Of a stretch of DNA of 64,000 nt, positions 47,139 to 57,818 are shown piece after piece (position 1 is the stretch's first letter; every line of letters starts with the position of its first letter). A program made the position numbers and the translations under genes. The notes beneath the pieces are model-generated. The model worked only from the letters and a program-made list of their open reading frames with translations. It was not told the DNA's origin and did not search any database. Origin of the DNA: Impatiens glandulifera (lineage: Eukaryota > Streptophyta > Magnoliopsida > Ericales > Balsaminaceae); NCBI RefSeq assembly GCF_907164915.1, contig NC_061867.1, positions 23,970,308 through 24,034,307 of the forward strand. The letters run 5' to 3'.

Positions 47139-50100
47139 GAGTGATTATAAGGATAACTTGAAGTTCTTTAGCTGTGATAAACTAGGACACTTCAAGGTTG
47201 AATGCAGAAAGCCGAAGATGGATGATAAAAGGAAGGATGATAAGAAGAACAAGGAGTAGAAGGCTCTCATAGCTGCTGAAGGCAAGGGAAAATGGGCCAA
47301 CAACGATTTAGACGATTCATCATCTAGAGAAAGTGATGATGAAATCGTCACATGCTTCATGGCAAATGATGAATATAAGGTATTTCACTTCGCCTTAGAA
47401 GAATTCACAAGAGATGACTTAATTGTTGCACTCAATGACATGATCATTGAGTACAAGTAGTTGTCAGAATCTTTCAATGAGATGAGTATGAAAAATAAAT
47501 CTAATATCACCTCTTCATCTTAAAATACCTAAAAGAAGGATTTTGAAAACAAAATGGTTGAGCTCTCATCTGAGAAGGAGAAGCTCAAGGAAAAAATTCA
47601 GATAACAGATTAGTTTACTGAGGCCTACCGGATGTAAATTCGAATTAGGATATGACAATGGCAGCCCATACAAGTCTTTTAAAAAGTTAAACTTAGTGAA
47701 AGGAAAGCTTAAGGAAATAAGTTTTATCAGGGTAGTTTAACTAAAAAGGAACTGATCCAAGCTATGAAGATTTAAGATTAAAGGATGAGATTACTTACGT
47801 TAAGCCAACTGAAAGCTGGCTAAAGCCCATGAAGAGGGCAGCCAATAAGTCTAGCAAATCAAAACTTGACAAGAAGTCAACAAGTTTTAAATAAAACCAT
47901 CCTTTATAGTTAACGATCAATTGTTGGAAGGAAGACGTCTGCCAAGCCTTAATCATACGCACTTCACACTACCCAAAATGAGAAATCCATTAAAATAACC
48001 CAAATATGGATTCACAAGATACTGATCAACCGTGGACCCAATTAAATGTGGGTACCAAAATATGTAAATATGTTTGTTTGTAGGTACAACATGTCAGCTG
48101 GTTGGAGGAATCCGTCTGGTATCTTCACAGTGATTGTTCCAGACACATGACTAGAGACATAAATCTTTTAACCGAAGTGACGAAGTGCAATAGGCTTAAG
48201 ATCACCTTTGGTGATAACAACAAGGGTAAGACCGTTGTAAGGGTAAGATTATCCATGGGTACCTCACCATTAACAACTTGCTACTTGTTGAAAACTTGTA
48301 TGATAACCTGATTAGTATTAGCTAGATGTGTAACAATGGCTATACTGTTGATTTTTAAAAGCATACCTGCCTGGTTAAGGATCAGCTAGTAACACCTTGT
48401 TGACCGAAAGCGGAGTAGGAAATTCATTCAAAATACTAGAAAAATAGGACGTATGATCCTTTATGCATGGTAGCCAAAAATGATCAAAATTGGGTATGAC
48501 ATAAAAGATAAAACCATCTTAGTTTTAAAACTATTAACAACATTTGTTCAAATGATATAGTTTCTTGTATTCCAAAATTAAAATTTTCAAAAGACAAGGT
48601 CTATCCTGTTTTCTAGATGAGAAAACATGTAAGATCAACTTTTAAAGGTAAAGGGAATCCTCAATAGAACCGGTGTTAGGAGTTATTACATATGGATCTT
48701 TTTGGTCCAATCCAAGTCACCTGTTTACAGGGAACTAGATATTCCCTTATTATTATTGATGATTATTCCAAATTGACTTGGGTTGTATTTTTAGCTTCTA
48801 AGAATCAAACTGCTGAAAATTTGATTAAGATCCTCAGAAGATTTTAAATAAAAAATCCTTAAGTATATTAAAAATTAGAAGTGATCGGGGAACCAAGTTT
48901 ACCAACAGACGTCTGTCTTCTTACCTTAAGGAGTCTAGTATTATAAACGAGTTGTGTAGTTCTAGAACTCCACAATAAAATGGTGTTGAGAAAAGGAGGA
49001 ACATGAAACTAAAGGAAGCATCGAGATCTATGCTTACTGAATCAGGTGTCTCTCAAAGACTTTGGACAGAGGCCATAAACACCACATGCTACACTCAAAA
49101 TAGATCAATAATTAATAAGTATTTTGATAAAACACCTTACGAATTATTTTATAGAAGATTTCCTAAAGTTTCATACTTTATGATTTTTTAATGTAAGTGT
49201 TGTGTTCACAACAATGGGAAAAATTATTTGGCTGCGTTTGATGCTAGGATATATGTTGGAATTATTTTAGGCTATTCTTTAGTTATTAAAGTTTATAGAG
49301 TGCATAATAATCGAACTTTAACTGTTGAATAATCTAATCATATAGTCTTTGATGAATCTGTTAAAGCAATTTTGATAATATCATTAAAGTCGCTAACATG
49401 TTGGAAGTAGCTATTCTCCAATCTAATAGTGATGATGAAGCTTTAGTCATTAGGAGCAACAAGTTTGATCAAATGGATGATTCGGTTGATGCTTAACCAT
49501 ACGACCGAACTATAGGTCAAGAAACGGCTAACAGTCCGGACGACGCAGGAACATCTGATCGGGCATTTGATCCTTTGGGACCAAGCTTCAAATGGAAAAG
49601 AAATCATCCACCTAAGTTAATAATAGGTAATCATAATTCTCCTCTGAGGACCAGACACTAATTATTGGGATGAATTTGCAAACTCTGCCTTTATTTCTCA
49701 AATTGAACCAAAGAAAATCAATGAAGCTTTGGTTGATAACGACTAGATCAATGCTATACAAGATAAACTGAATCAATTTGAAAGAAATAAAGTGTGGTAT
49801 CTAACTCCAAGACCGACTGATCAATCGATTCTTAGAACTAGATGGGTTTTTCAAAACAAGCTCAATGAAGATGGCTTGGTTGTGGGAAACAAAACCCGAA
49901 TTGTAGGTCAAGGCTATAGCTAGGAGGAAGGAGTTGACTTTGAGGAGTCATTTGCACCTGTCGCTAGACTTGAAGCAATTAGAATCTTCCTAAAGTTTAT
50001 CAAATGATTGTAAAATGTGCATTTTTAAAAAGAATTTTTTAAAAGTGCATTTGCTTTATATGGTCTTAAGCAAGCTCCTCGAGTTTGGTATGACACTTTA

Positions 50101-50150
50101 ACATAGTTTTTATTTGATCATGATTTTATCATTGGCACATAGATAAAACT
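46564..50150 (+). pseudogene. C2 copia gag-pol, copy B (broken, cut by C3 insertion)
   Basis: Parallels 22306-25891. Gag remnant 46696-46899. Seventeen-unit AAT tract near 47086-47138, then a degenerate knuckle (FFSCDKLGHFKVEC, first Cys lost). Protease remnant 48102-48311 with the same HSD in place of DSG as in copy A. Integrase remnant about 48690-49200, here with VEKRRN intact where copy A has VDKRRN. RT remnant 49680-50150 with a longer internal deletion than copy A: the segment after IFLK runs directly into KVYQM-like sequence. The reading stops where the C3 LTR enters. Confidence 0.87.
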
Positions 50151-51420
50151 TGTTAGATAAAATTAGACCGGTTCAAATAAACCTAACTTAAATAAACCTT
50201 CCATGCAGGAACAAGGAACCGGACCGGACAAACAAAACAATCGGCTAAGAAAACTAGTCGGTCAAGCTAGTAAACCGACCAAGAATACCTGGAACATGAC
50301 CGCACAAAGAAAGGATCGGCCAAAGCTTAAAACCGGAAACATCAGACAGCCGACCGGCCACAAGGCAAAGGAATAACCGAAAGAAGTCCGGTTACATCAC
50401 TCGTACCGAAAGCCATCCGGTTAAGTCAAATGACCGACCAGTACAAGAAGACAATTCGGGTATTTGTTGAGAATTATACCAAAGGAACAGACTGAACACT
50501 TCCATATCCATACAAGTCTGAGGAAATTCTGCAGGCTGCAGAAGACAGTCCTACCGGATCTTTCCACTTCGGGATAAGTTAGAAAGGAGATCTTCCAAGT
50601 ACAGACAAATGTCTAACAGATAGTGCAGGTTTGTCTTACATACCGGAAGAACAGAATGCCAGGTCTGAGGTTGACCATCAGGTCTGAGGAAACGACCACA
50701 GGTCTGAATCTCTGAATCACTGAACCTCTGCACCCCTGCCCAACCAATCAGATTCAAGGCAGTGAAATATGACCGTTGGCATATTTCACCTATAAAAGGG
50801 GCAGTTGAAGAAGAGTAAATGCGGGACAAGCAACATACAGTGAGACAAGTGAGAAATTCTAAGAGCATCTATTATACAAGTGATAAGACTGTGCTGTTCT
50901 AGAAAGCCTAAGTGCTAAAGTTAAAGTGTGTTTTACAATTTCGGTGTAAATTGTAAGAGTGTTATCGAGCAGGAAATAAGTCTCGATCGGATTGTACTTG
51001 TATTCTTTAGTGAATATCCTTCTCGCGGCTTCGAGAGGAAGGGGTGATGTAGGAGTTTTATCTCCGAACATCCATAAAATATGTCTTGTTATTTACTGTC
51101 TGCCGGTTTCATTATCTAACCTATTCATACCGCTATAACCGACTTAACTCTATCCAAGCCGAATTTCCAGATTACCGAAGCCGACCCATCAAATCTCAAA
51201 CCTCCATCATATAAAACCGATTGTGCCTATCATACAAGTGCGTCGCTTCAACCTGAAAGCAAATCTCTTCCGCGCTTGAACCTAGTTCAAGGGTTTGTGA
51301 CAGGTTGTGTAGTATTGAAACCCCAGTGTTAATCTCTAACCGGATTAACCACCACCCTTCGAGTAAGAACCGCTAACCGGTCCAACCCCCGGTCCTCCAG
51401 CGGCTACCTAGATCCTAACA
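50151..51420 (+). repeat. 5' LTR of the young C3 element, 1,270 bp
   Basis: Ends TGTTAGATAAAATTAGACCG...AGATCCTAACA. TATA box at 50790. Hairpin block at 51011-51080: CCTTCTCG pairs with CGAGAGGAAGG, followed by GGTGATGTAGGAG and CCGAACATCCATAAAA. No minisatellite, in contrast to the C1 and C2 LTRs. Confidence 0.93.
50790..50799 (+). promoter_or_regulatory. TATA box of the young C3 LTR
   Basis: CTATAAAAGG after ATATTTCACC. The position, about 640 bp into the LTR, matches the other C3 LTRs. Confidence 0.75.
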
Positions 51421-51422
51421 AT

Positions 51423-51435
51423 TGGTATCAGAACA
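51423..51435 (+). other. Primer-binding site of the young C3 element
   Basis: TGGTATCAGAACA, the initiator-tRNA-Met-type site with one change (GAGC to GAAC), two bases after the LTR. Confidence 0.88.
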
Positions 51436-51459
51436 GTTAGTTTCAATACTCAAGCAAGC

Positions 51460-53271
51460 ATGTTTCAGGATAGGCCTCCAATGCTAGAAGGTGATGACTT
51501 TGGCAACTGGAAGGCACAGATGTATCTACACTTAATCACCTTGGACGATGAAATGGAGTCCATTCTGACCGAAGGACCGATAATTATTAATAAGGACAGA
51601 AAGGAATGGACGGCTGAAGATAGAAGGAGAAACAACCTGGACAACCATGCAAGAAACCGGATCTCCAACAGCGTGGACAGAAACACATATAGCAAGATTA
51701 GAGATTGCAAAACCGGAAAGGAGACATGGGACACGGTTATCCAGATTTTTGAAGGAAATGAAAGAACGAAGGAGAACAAGATAATGGTAGCCACCCAGAA
51801 GTTTGAAAGCATGAAGATGAAACCAAGAGAAACGATGAAGGAATACAGTGACCGGTTCACTGGTGTGTTAGATGAGCTAGCAACACTTGGAAAGAGGTAT
51901 GACAACAAAGAGGTTATCATGAAAGCATTGAGATCTCTTCCAAGTGCGTGGGACATAAAGACAATGGTAATGAGGGAATGAAACTGCCTAAACAAGATGA
52001 AGCTGCATGATGTATTCGAAGATCATAAGGCATATGAGTTTGAAATGAGATCTAGAACTGAAGAGGAGGTCTCGGCCTCAACCTCAACCAGAGCATTGAT
52101 CACACCCACAGAACCGGTTGCTTCTGCTCCAGCACCGATCAGAACCGCCGAACAGTTTACTGAGGATGCCATGGCTATGCTCGCACAGAAGTTTGGAAGG
52201 TTCATGAAAAAGAGTCAACCAACAAACTATAACTACGACGATAAATCCAATGTAAGATGTTATAATTGTAATTGTTTGGGTCACTTTAAGTGGGAATGCA
52301 GGAAACCAAAGAGGGATACCCGGAAACCGGATAACCAAGATAACCGGAACAATTATCAACAAACTGGTGAAGGAAGTGAAGTACCGAAAGCACTGATAGC
52401 CGATGATGGAGGAAGTCTATGGGCTCACAGTGACAGTGATGATGAACTTACATGCCTCATGGAAAATGAGGAACAGGTATTTGACTCTCCTTGCGACGAA
52501 TTTACTAAAGATGAACTATACAATGCATTAAATGACATGGTAGAAGAATATAGGAACCTACTAGCCATGTTGCCTAAGCACATAAACATTAGAACCGATC
52601 CTATAATACCCATTCCGACAGAACCAGAGGTACCCATTATAACCGAACCTCCGGTTGTAAAACCTGAAGACACTCTTACTTTAGAAACCGAGTTAGATCC
52701 TAAGACCGAACAATCTAGTGAACTGACTAGAGAACTAACCGAGGAAGAAAATGCCCGACTTCAATATAAGATGGCTGCATATAAGAGATCCAGTGATATA
52801 GTAAAGAAAATGTGTAGTCATTACAGACATCCTCGTTGCAAATCTGGCCTAGGATACACGGAGGATAGCTCCAAAGACCGAAAACACGTAGAGAAAGTAA
52901 GATTTACAAGAGGTAATCTTCCCCTTATAAGATTCCTTAAAAGCTCCTGGACCGCTGAAGAAGAGGAGACCGCATACTATAGGGAAGAAAAGCTAAAATA
53001 CGACTATGTTGGTCCAACCGAATCTGAGAAATGGCTTGACCCTGTGAAAAGAAAAGCCGAAATCCTCAAACATATGAAAGCCTTTCGTGAACCGCATATG
53101 TCAAACCAAAGATCACCGAACCGAAGATTACCACCATTTAAGACTTTTATAGAAAAACCGAGATACACAAGACCAAGTGCCAAAAAGACGGTTAAAACCC
53201 TAGCAAAGAAGACCGTCCGGTTTGTTAAGGTTTGGATACCCAAGGGACTAATCGCATGTGGACCCAAGTAA
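51460..53271 (+). pseudogene. C3 gag, one in-frame stop
   Basis: Gag polyprotein of about 604 codons in one frame, interrupted only by TGA at 51979 (MRE*NCLNK; the C3-minus copies have MRESNCLNK). Residues 1-60 hold MLEGDDFGNWKAQMYLHLI; residues 95-160 hold the copia gag pattern NERTKENKIMVATQKF and EYSDRFTGVLDELATLGKRY. The zinc knuckle is CYNCNCLGHFKWEC (about 52258-52300). The following half is acidic, then basic (RSPNRRLPPFKTF, KKTVKTLAKKTVRFVKVW), an unusually long C-terminal extension for copia. Gag ends CGPK-stop and overlaps pol by about 14 bases in another frame. Confidence 0.9.
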
Positions 53272-56200
53272 ATGTGGGTACCAAACAGTTGTAAATATGT
53301 ATACTTTGCAGGATCCAAAGAAACGGCTAGGAAATTCTGAATGGTTCTTGGACAGCGGTTGCTCCAGGCACATGACCGGAAACAACAATTTGCTAACCGA
53401 TATCAGAACAGTAACCGATGATCTAATCACCTTCGGTGACAACTCATAAGGTAGAATTATGGGCAAGGGTAAGATTGTCCATGGTAACCTAACTATTGAT
53501 AATGTACTCTTAGTTGAAAACCTACGTTTTAACCTGCTTAGCATTAGTCAGATGTGTGATGCTGGATACATTGTAGAATTTCTTAAACATGCATGCTTAG
53601 TTAAGAACTCTCAAGGTATTGTACTGCTAACCGGAAATAGGATAGGTAATATTTACAAGGTAGACTGGAAAACTAAAGTAGAATATCCTATATGCATGAT
53701 AGCTAAGACTGATCAAACCTGGTTATGGCATAAGAGACTAAACCATCTGAACATGAAAACCTTAAACTATATTCGCGGTAAAAAGCTAGTTGAAGGTATT
53801 CCTGATATAGTATTTAATCAGGACAAGATTTGCTCAGCATGTCAAATGGGTAAACAAACTAGGTCAACCTTTAAGAGTAAAGGAAATATACAATCTAGCC
53901 GATGCTTAGATCTTCTTCATATGGACTTATTTGGACCGATTCAGGTTGTTAGCCTAGGAGGCATGCTTTACACCATGGTAGTTATTGATGATTATTCTAG
54001 ATTTACATGGGTAATATTTCTACCATCTAAACGAGAAACCGCATCAAACCTGGTTACACTTCTTAAACGCTTACAAAATGGAAAATCAACTCGCATTAAT
54101 AGCATTAGAAGTGATCGAGGTACCGAATTTACCAACAGTACCTTGACCGCATATCTTGATGAATCCGGCATTAGACACGAGTTGTCTAGTGCTAGGACTC
54201 CTCAACAAAATGGCCTGGCCGAGAGAAGAAACTGGACTCTCAAGGAAGCCGCAAGGTCCATGATAGCCGATTCCGGCATTACTCAGAAATTTTGGGCTGA
54301 AGCTATCAACACTGCATGTTATACACAAAATCGGTCTTTAATTAACAAGTTTCACAACAAAACACCGTATGAGGTTTATTTTAACAGGGTTCCCAAAATT
54401 AAGCACCTCAAGATTTTCAGTTGTAAGTGTTATATACATATAAAAGGTAAAACCCAACTCACTACTTTTGATGCAAAGACCGATACCGGGATAATGCTAG
54501 GTTATTCAGCAGTAAGTAAGGCATATAGAGTGTATAATAATAGAACCTCAACCATGGAGGAAACAATTCACGTTGTTTTCGATGAGTCGGTTGAAAGTAA
54601 TACTGCATCATGCTTTGATCTACACAATAGATTGGAAAATATTAATATCCATTCTGATAGTGAAGATGAGACTCTGGTCTTCAGGCGGTTTGTCCATGAC
54701 CAAATGGGTAATATTGAAACCCAGCCGGATCAAGCTGTTCCACAACAGGAAGCTGACACTTCGGTTCAATCCGAGGAAGTCGGTCGGTCTGACAATCCTG
54801 CTCAGCCTACCGACATGTCCAGCCTTGATCAAGAAAACGGTAATTTGGTAGACATCCCTGAACTGAATCTCAGAAGAAACAGTAAACATCCTCTTGAGCA
54901 AATTATAGGTGACCCTTCAGAACCTGTTCGAACTAGGCGTCAACTTCTGGAGGAATACTTTAATTCCGCGTTTATATCCCAGATTGAGCCGAAAAGAATA
55001 GATGAAGCATTGTCAGATCCGGATTGGATCTTGGGAATGCAAGAAGAGCTAAACCAGTTCGAGAGTAGTAAAGTCTGGTACCTAGTTCCTAGACCGAAAG
55101 ATCAATCGGTCATAGGAACAAGATGGGTATTTAGAAATAAACTCAACGAGGACGGTTTGGTCACGAGGAACAAAGCCAGATTAGTGGCTCAAGGTTACAA
55201 ACAGGAAGAATGCATTGATTTTGAAGAATCATTTGCTCCTGTAGCTAGGATTGAAGCCATTAGAATTTTTCTTGCCTTTGCTACTTTCAAAAACTTTAAG
55301 ATTTTTCAAATGGATGTTAAAAGTGCATTCTTGAACGGTGACCTACGTGAAGAGGTGTATGTTGAACAACCACCCGGTTTCAAAAACGCTGCATTTCCAA
55401 ACCATGTATACCGGTTAAATAAAGCTTTATACGGTCTAAAGCAAGCACCTAGAGCCTGGTATGATACACTAACCGCATTTCTGTTACAACATGACTTCAC
55501 CATCGGTTCGGTGGATAAAACATTGTTTAAATTTGAAAAGAAGGAACATATCCTACTTGTTCAAATTTATGTAGATGATATCATTTTCGGTTCCACCGAT
55601 CCTAAGCTATGTGATAAATTCTCAAAAATGATGACTGACAAGTTTGAAATGAGTATGATGGGAGAATTAAGTTTCTTCCTAGGTCTTCAGGTTAAGCAAC
55701 TCAAAGAAGGAACATTCATTAGCCAACCTAAGTATACCAAGGAGCTTCTAAAGAAGTTCGGAATGGACACATGCTCCTCAGCGGCTACTCCAATGAGCTC
55801 ATCGATTAAATTAGACAGGGATGATGAGGGCCAATCAGTAGACCAGATCGCATACCGGGGCATGATCGGTTCTCTCCTATACTTGACAGCGAGTAGACCA
55901 GACATTCTGTTTGCAGTCGGTGTGTGTGAGAGATTTCAAGCAAATCCAAAGCAATCCCATTACACAGCCGCAAAGAGAATACTGAAGTACCTAAAAGGCA
56001 CACCTGATGTCGGTCTGTGGTATCCAAAGGATTCGTCCTTTAACCTAACAAGTTATTCGGATGCGGACTATGTAGGGTGTAAGATTGACAGGAAAAGCAC
56101 AAGCGGTACGTGCTAATTCCTAGGTGACCGACTGGTGTCATGGCACAGCAAGAAACAGACATCAGTGGCCACATCAACCGCGAAGGCTGAATACTTGGCG

Positions 56201-56533
56201 GACGGAAGTTGCTGTTCACAACTCCTCTGGATCCAACAACAGCTGAAGGACTTCGGTGTCATAGCCGAAGAGTCCCCGATCTTCTATGACAATACAAGTG
56301 CCATTGCAATCACCTACAACCCGATTCTCCACTCCAGAACCAAGCATATCGACATAAGGCATCACTTCATCCGGGAACATGTCACGCTGAAGCATATCCG
56401 GCTGGAGTACGTATCAACTGATCAACAAGTGGCCGATATCTTCACGAAGCCTCTACAGGAAGCTAAGTTCTCTCAATTCAGACTTACTCTCGGTTTAACC
56501 GACATTAGTCAGATCCTTCCTAAGGATGCTTAA
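53258..56533 (+). pseudogene. C3 pol: protease, integrase, RT, RNase H (two in-frame stops)
   Basis: Pol matures and replicates the element. Domains in one frame: protease with EWFLDSGCSRHMTG (DSG intact, about 53340-53380); GAG-pre-integrase [11 protein letters not shown] and CSACQMGKQ (53720-53860); integrase core with [18 protein letters not shown] and LAERRNWTL (53920-54240); RT from KVWYLVPRP through [11 protein letters not shown] to [12 protein letters not shown] (55070-55600); RNase H from [16 protein letters not shown] to DNTSAIAI and TKHIDIRHHFIRE (56060-56400). In-frame stops are TAA at 53447 and TAA at 56114, where the lineage normally has CAA in [16 protein letters not shown] has Cys where the duplicate has Gly. 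Upstream, pol overlaps gag by one frame step. Confidence 0.93.
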
Positions 56534-57046
56534 AGGGAAACCGGTTCAGACAGACAAAACTGGTAATTCTTACTAAACTGTTGAACTTCAAATTTTCAGG
56601 GGTACCTGTGGAAGAACCGTCCAGTTCATCAGATAGAGTAAACCGACCGGTTACTAGGTGCATGCACCAAATAACCGCATTGGGATGAACAACTGATAGC
56701 TGACCGGTTCGGAAGCAGGTTACTCTAGATTATTTGAATTTCAAACAGAAGTGGAATAATTATCAGGGTTCAAGATATCTGTTCTGAAACATTGCCCTTT
56801 CAAAGTAAACTGGTCGCACCTAAAAAGACGTGAAGATCTTATGATATCTTTCACAGTCCAGGTCTATGACCAACATCCTAGACTGCAAACTTGTCTATTT
56901 CATGCAATATCTTATATTCTGCAGTTAATGGATATCATCTCATTTAATTCCTAGACAATAGGATAGCCCCCAACTAATATTTAAGTGAAGCAAACACTCA
57001 CCAAAACATTCACAAAACAAAAGATCATCCTCTCTCTAAGGCAAAA
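56534..57046 (+). promoter_or_regulatory. Spacer between pol and extra ORF, possible promoter
   Basis: About 510 bp without ORF. Toward the 3' side are GGATAGCCCCCAACTAATAT (56961-56980), a weak TATA-like TAATATTTAAG and a CT/CA-rich leader (CTCACCAAAACATTCACAAA) ending in AAAA-ATG. The layout resembles a short promoter plus 5' leader. The second paralogue has a similar GATAACCCCCAACC at 61965. Function is inferred from layout only. Confidence 0.4.
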
Positions 57047-57807
57047 ATGTCTCAGTTTCCCAACATTCTTCAGGTTGATTTTCAATCATGCTCTAGCACC
57101 GAGCATTACGACATATATAGAATGATCAAATTTTTGGAAGATATTGGGCTTCAGTACTTCCTGGACGATAAACATACCGTATACCCTGAGTCAATCCTGG
57201 AGTTTTTCTACAATGCCAGGGTATTCAGGGGTACCCCCATTTCGATACCCACATCCAATCTAAAGTGGGAGGTATCATCTTCGACTTCACCGAGAAGGAT
57301 TTTGCGCGGTGCTTTAGCCTGCCAAAGCAAGGGTTGACAGACCTCGATGTACCGGCCAACATAAAGGCCGAGGTCTCGCTCACTTTTGCCCGGTCTACCG
57401 AACCGATTGACGATCACGGTACTAAATCACATTTGAGGGCTGAATATCAGCTCCTCAATGATGTGATCGGTAGGAGCATCTTCGGGAGAGATGTCACAAA
57501 TACCTACTGTACCTCGACCTTCAACATGATGGCGGCTATAGTCACCGGTACACCGGTGAACTGGTCCAGGGTGCTGTTTGACGTCCTCATTTGGATGGTT
57601 GGCATCCGATCAGTCGGCCTCATCCCTCAACTAAGCTGCCTTCTTGTAGAGCTTGGTGTTCCGACCTGTCCCGGCGAAGGTCTGAACCATGCCCAAGTAC
57701 TCACCAAAGAGATAACCGACTCATTTTATGATCGGTTTGAGAGGGGTTGGAGGAGGAGGAACCGCCGTAACAATCTTACCGGTGTCGTCAACTCCCAAGC
57801 ACACTGA
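57047..57807 (+). pseudogene. Extra ORF-a, unit 1 (one frameshift)
   Basis: Uncharacterised protein of about 253 residues downstream of pol. The start is the ATG reading SQFPNILQVDFQSC. Piece 1 (57047 onward) includes GLQYFLDDKHTVYPESILEF; piece 2 (57265-57807) includes GGIIFDFTEKDFARCFSLP, RAEYQLLNDVIGRSIF and FNMMAAIVTGTPVNWSRVLF. A single missing base near 57264 separates them; the same lesion is in unit 2. It sits where Sireviruses may have an envelope-like ORF, but I see no signal peptide or membrane anchor. Similar motifs are in ORF-b and ORF-c. From memory the pattern resembles a large group of uncharacterised ORFs in asterid (Lamiales) repeat-rich genomes and the 'putative plant transposon protein' type; this was not checked by search. 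Confidence 0.72.
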
Positions 57808-57818
57808 GTCACTCATTC

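Larger units (their letters stand above)
38290..50150. repeat. Copy B of the ~11.8-kb duplicated composite block
   Basis: Direct-orientation match to 14170-25891, including the unusual inverted junction at 40683 (16524 in A). It is cut on the right by the C3 LTR at 50151. Copy-specific features: the C2 PBS region is deleted (at 46563), the C3-minus PBS is kept, and an AAT tract is expanded to 17 units. Confidence 0.93.

Noticed and set aside
53268..53311. Possible mini-intron (GTAAAT...TTTGCAG) between gag and pol
   Set aside because: Only ~44 bases, shorter than known plant introns, and joining the ends does not place pol in the gag frame.
57208..57417. Minus-strand ORFs inside ORF-a and pol (also 54086, 54620, 55687 and their duplicates)
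   Set aside because: Antisense shadows; they recur in both tandem units only because the units are copies.
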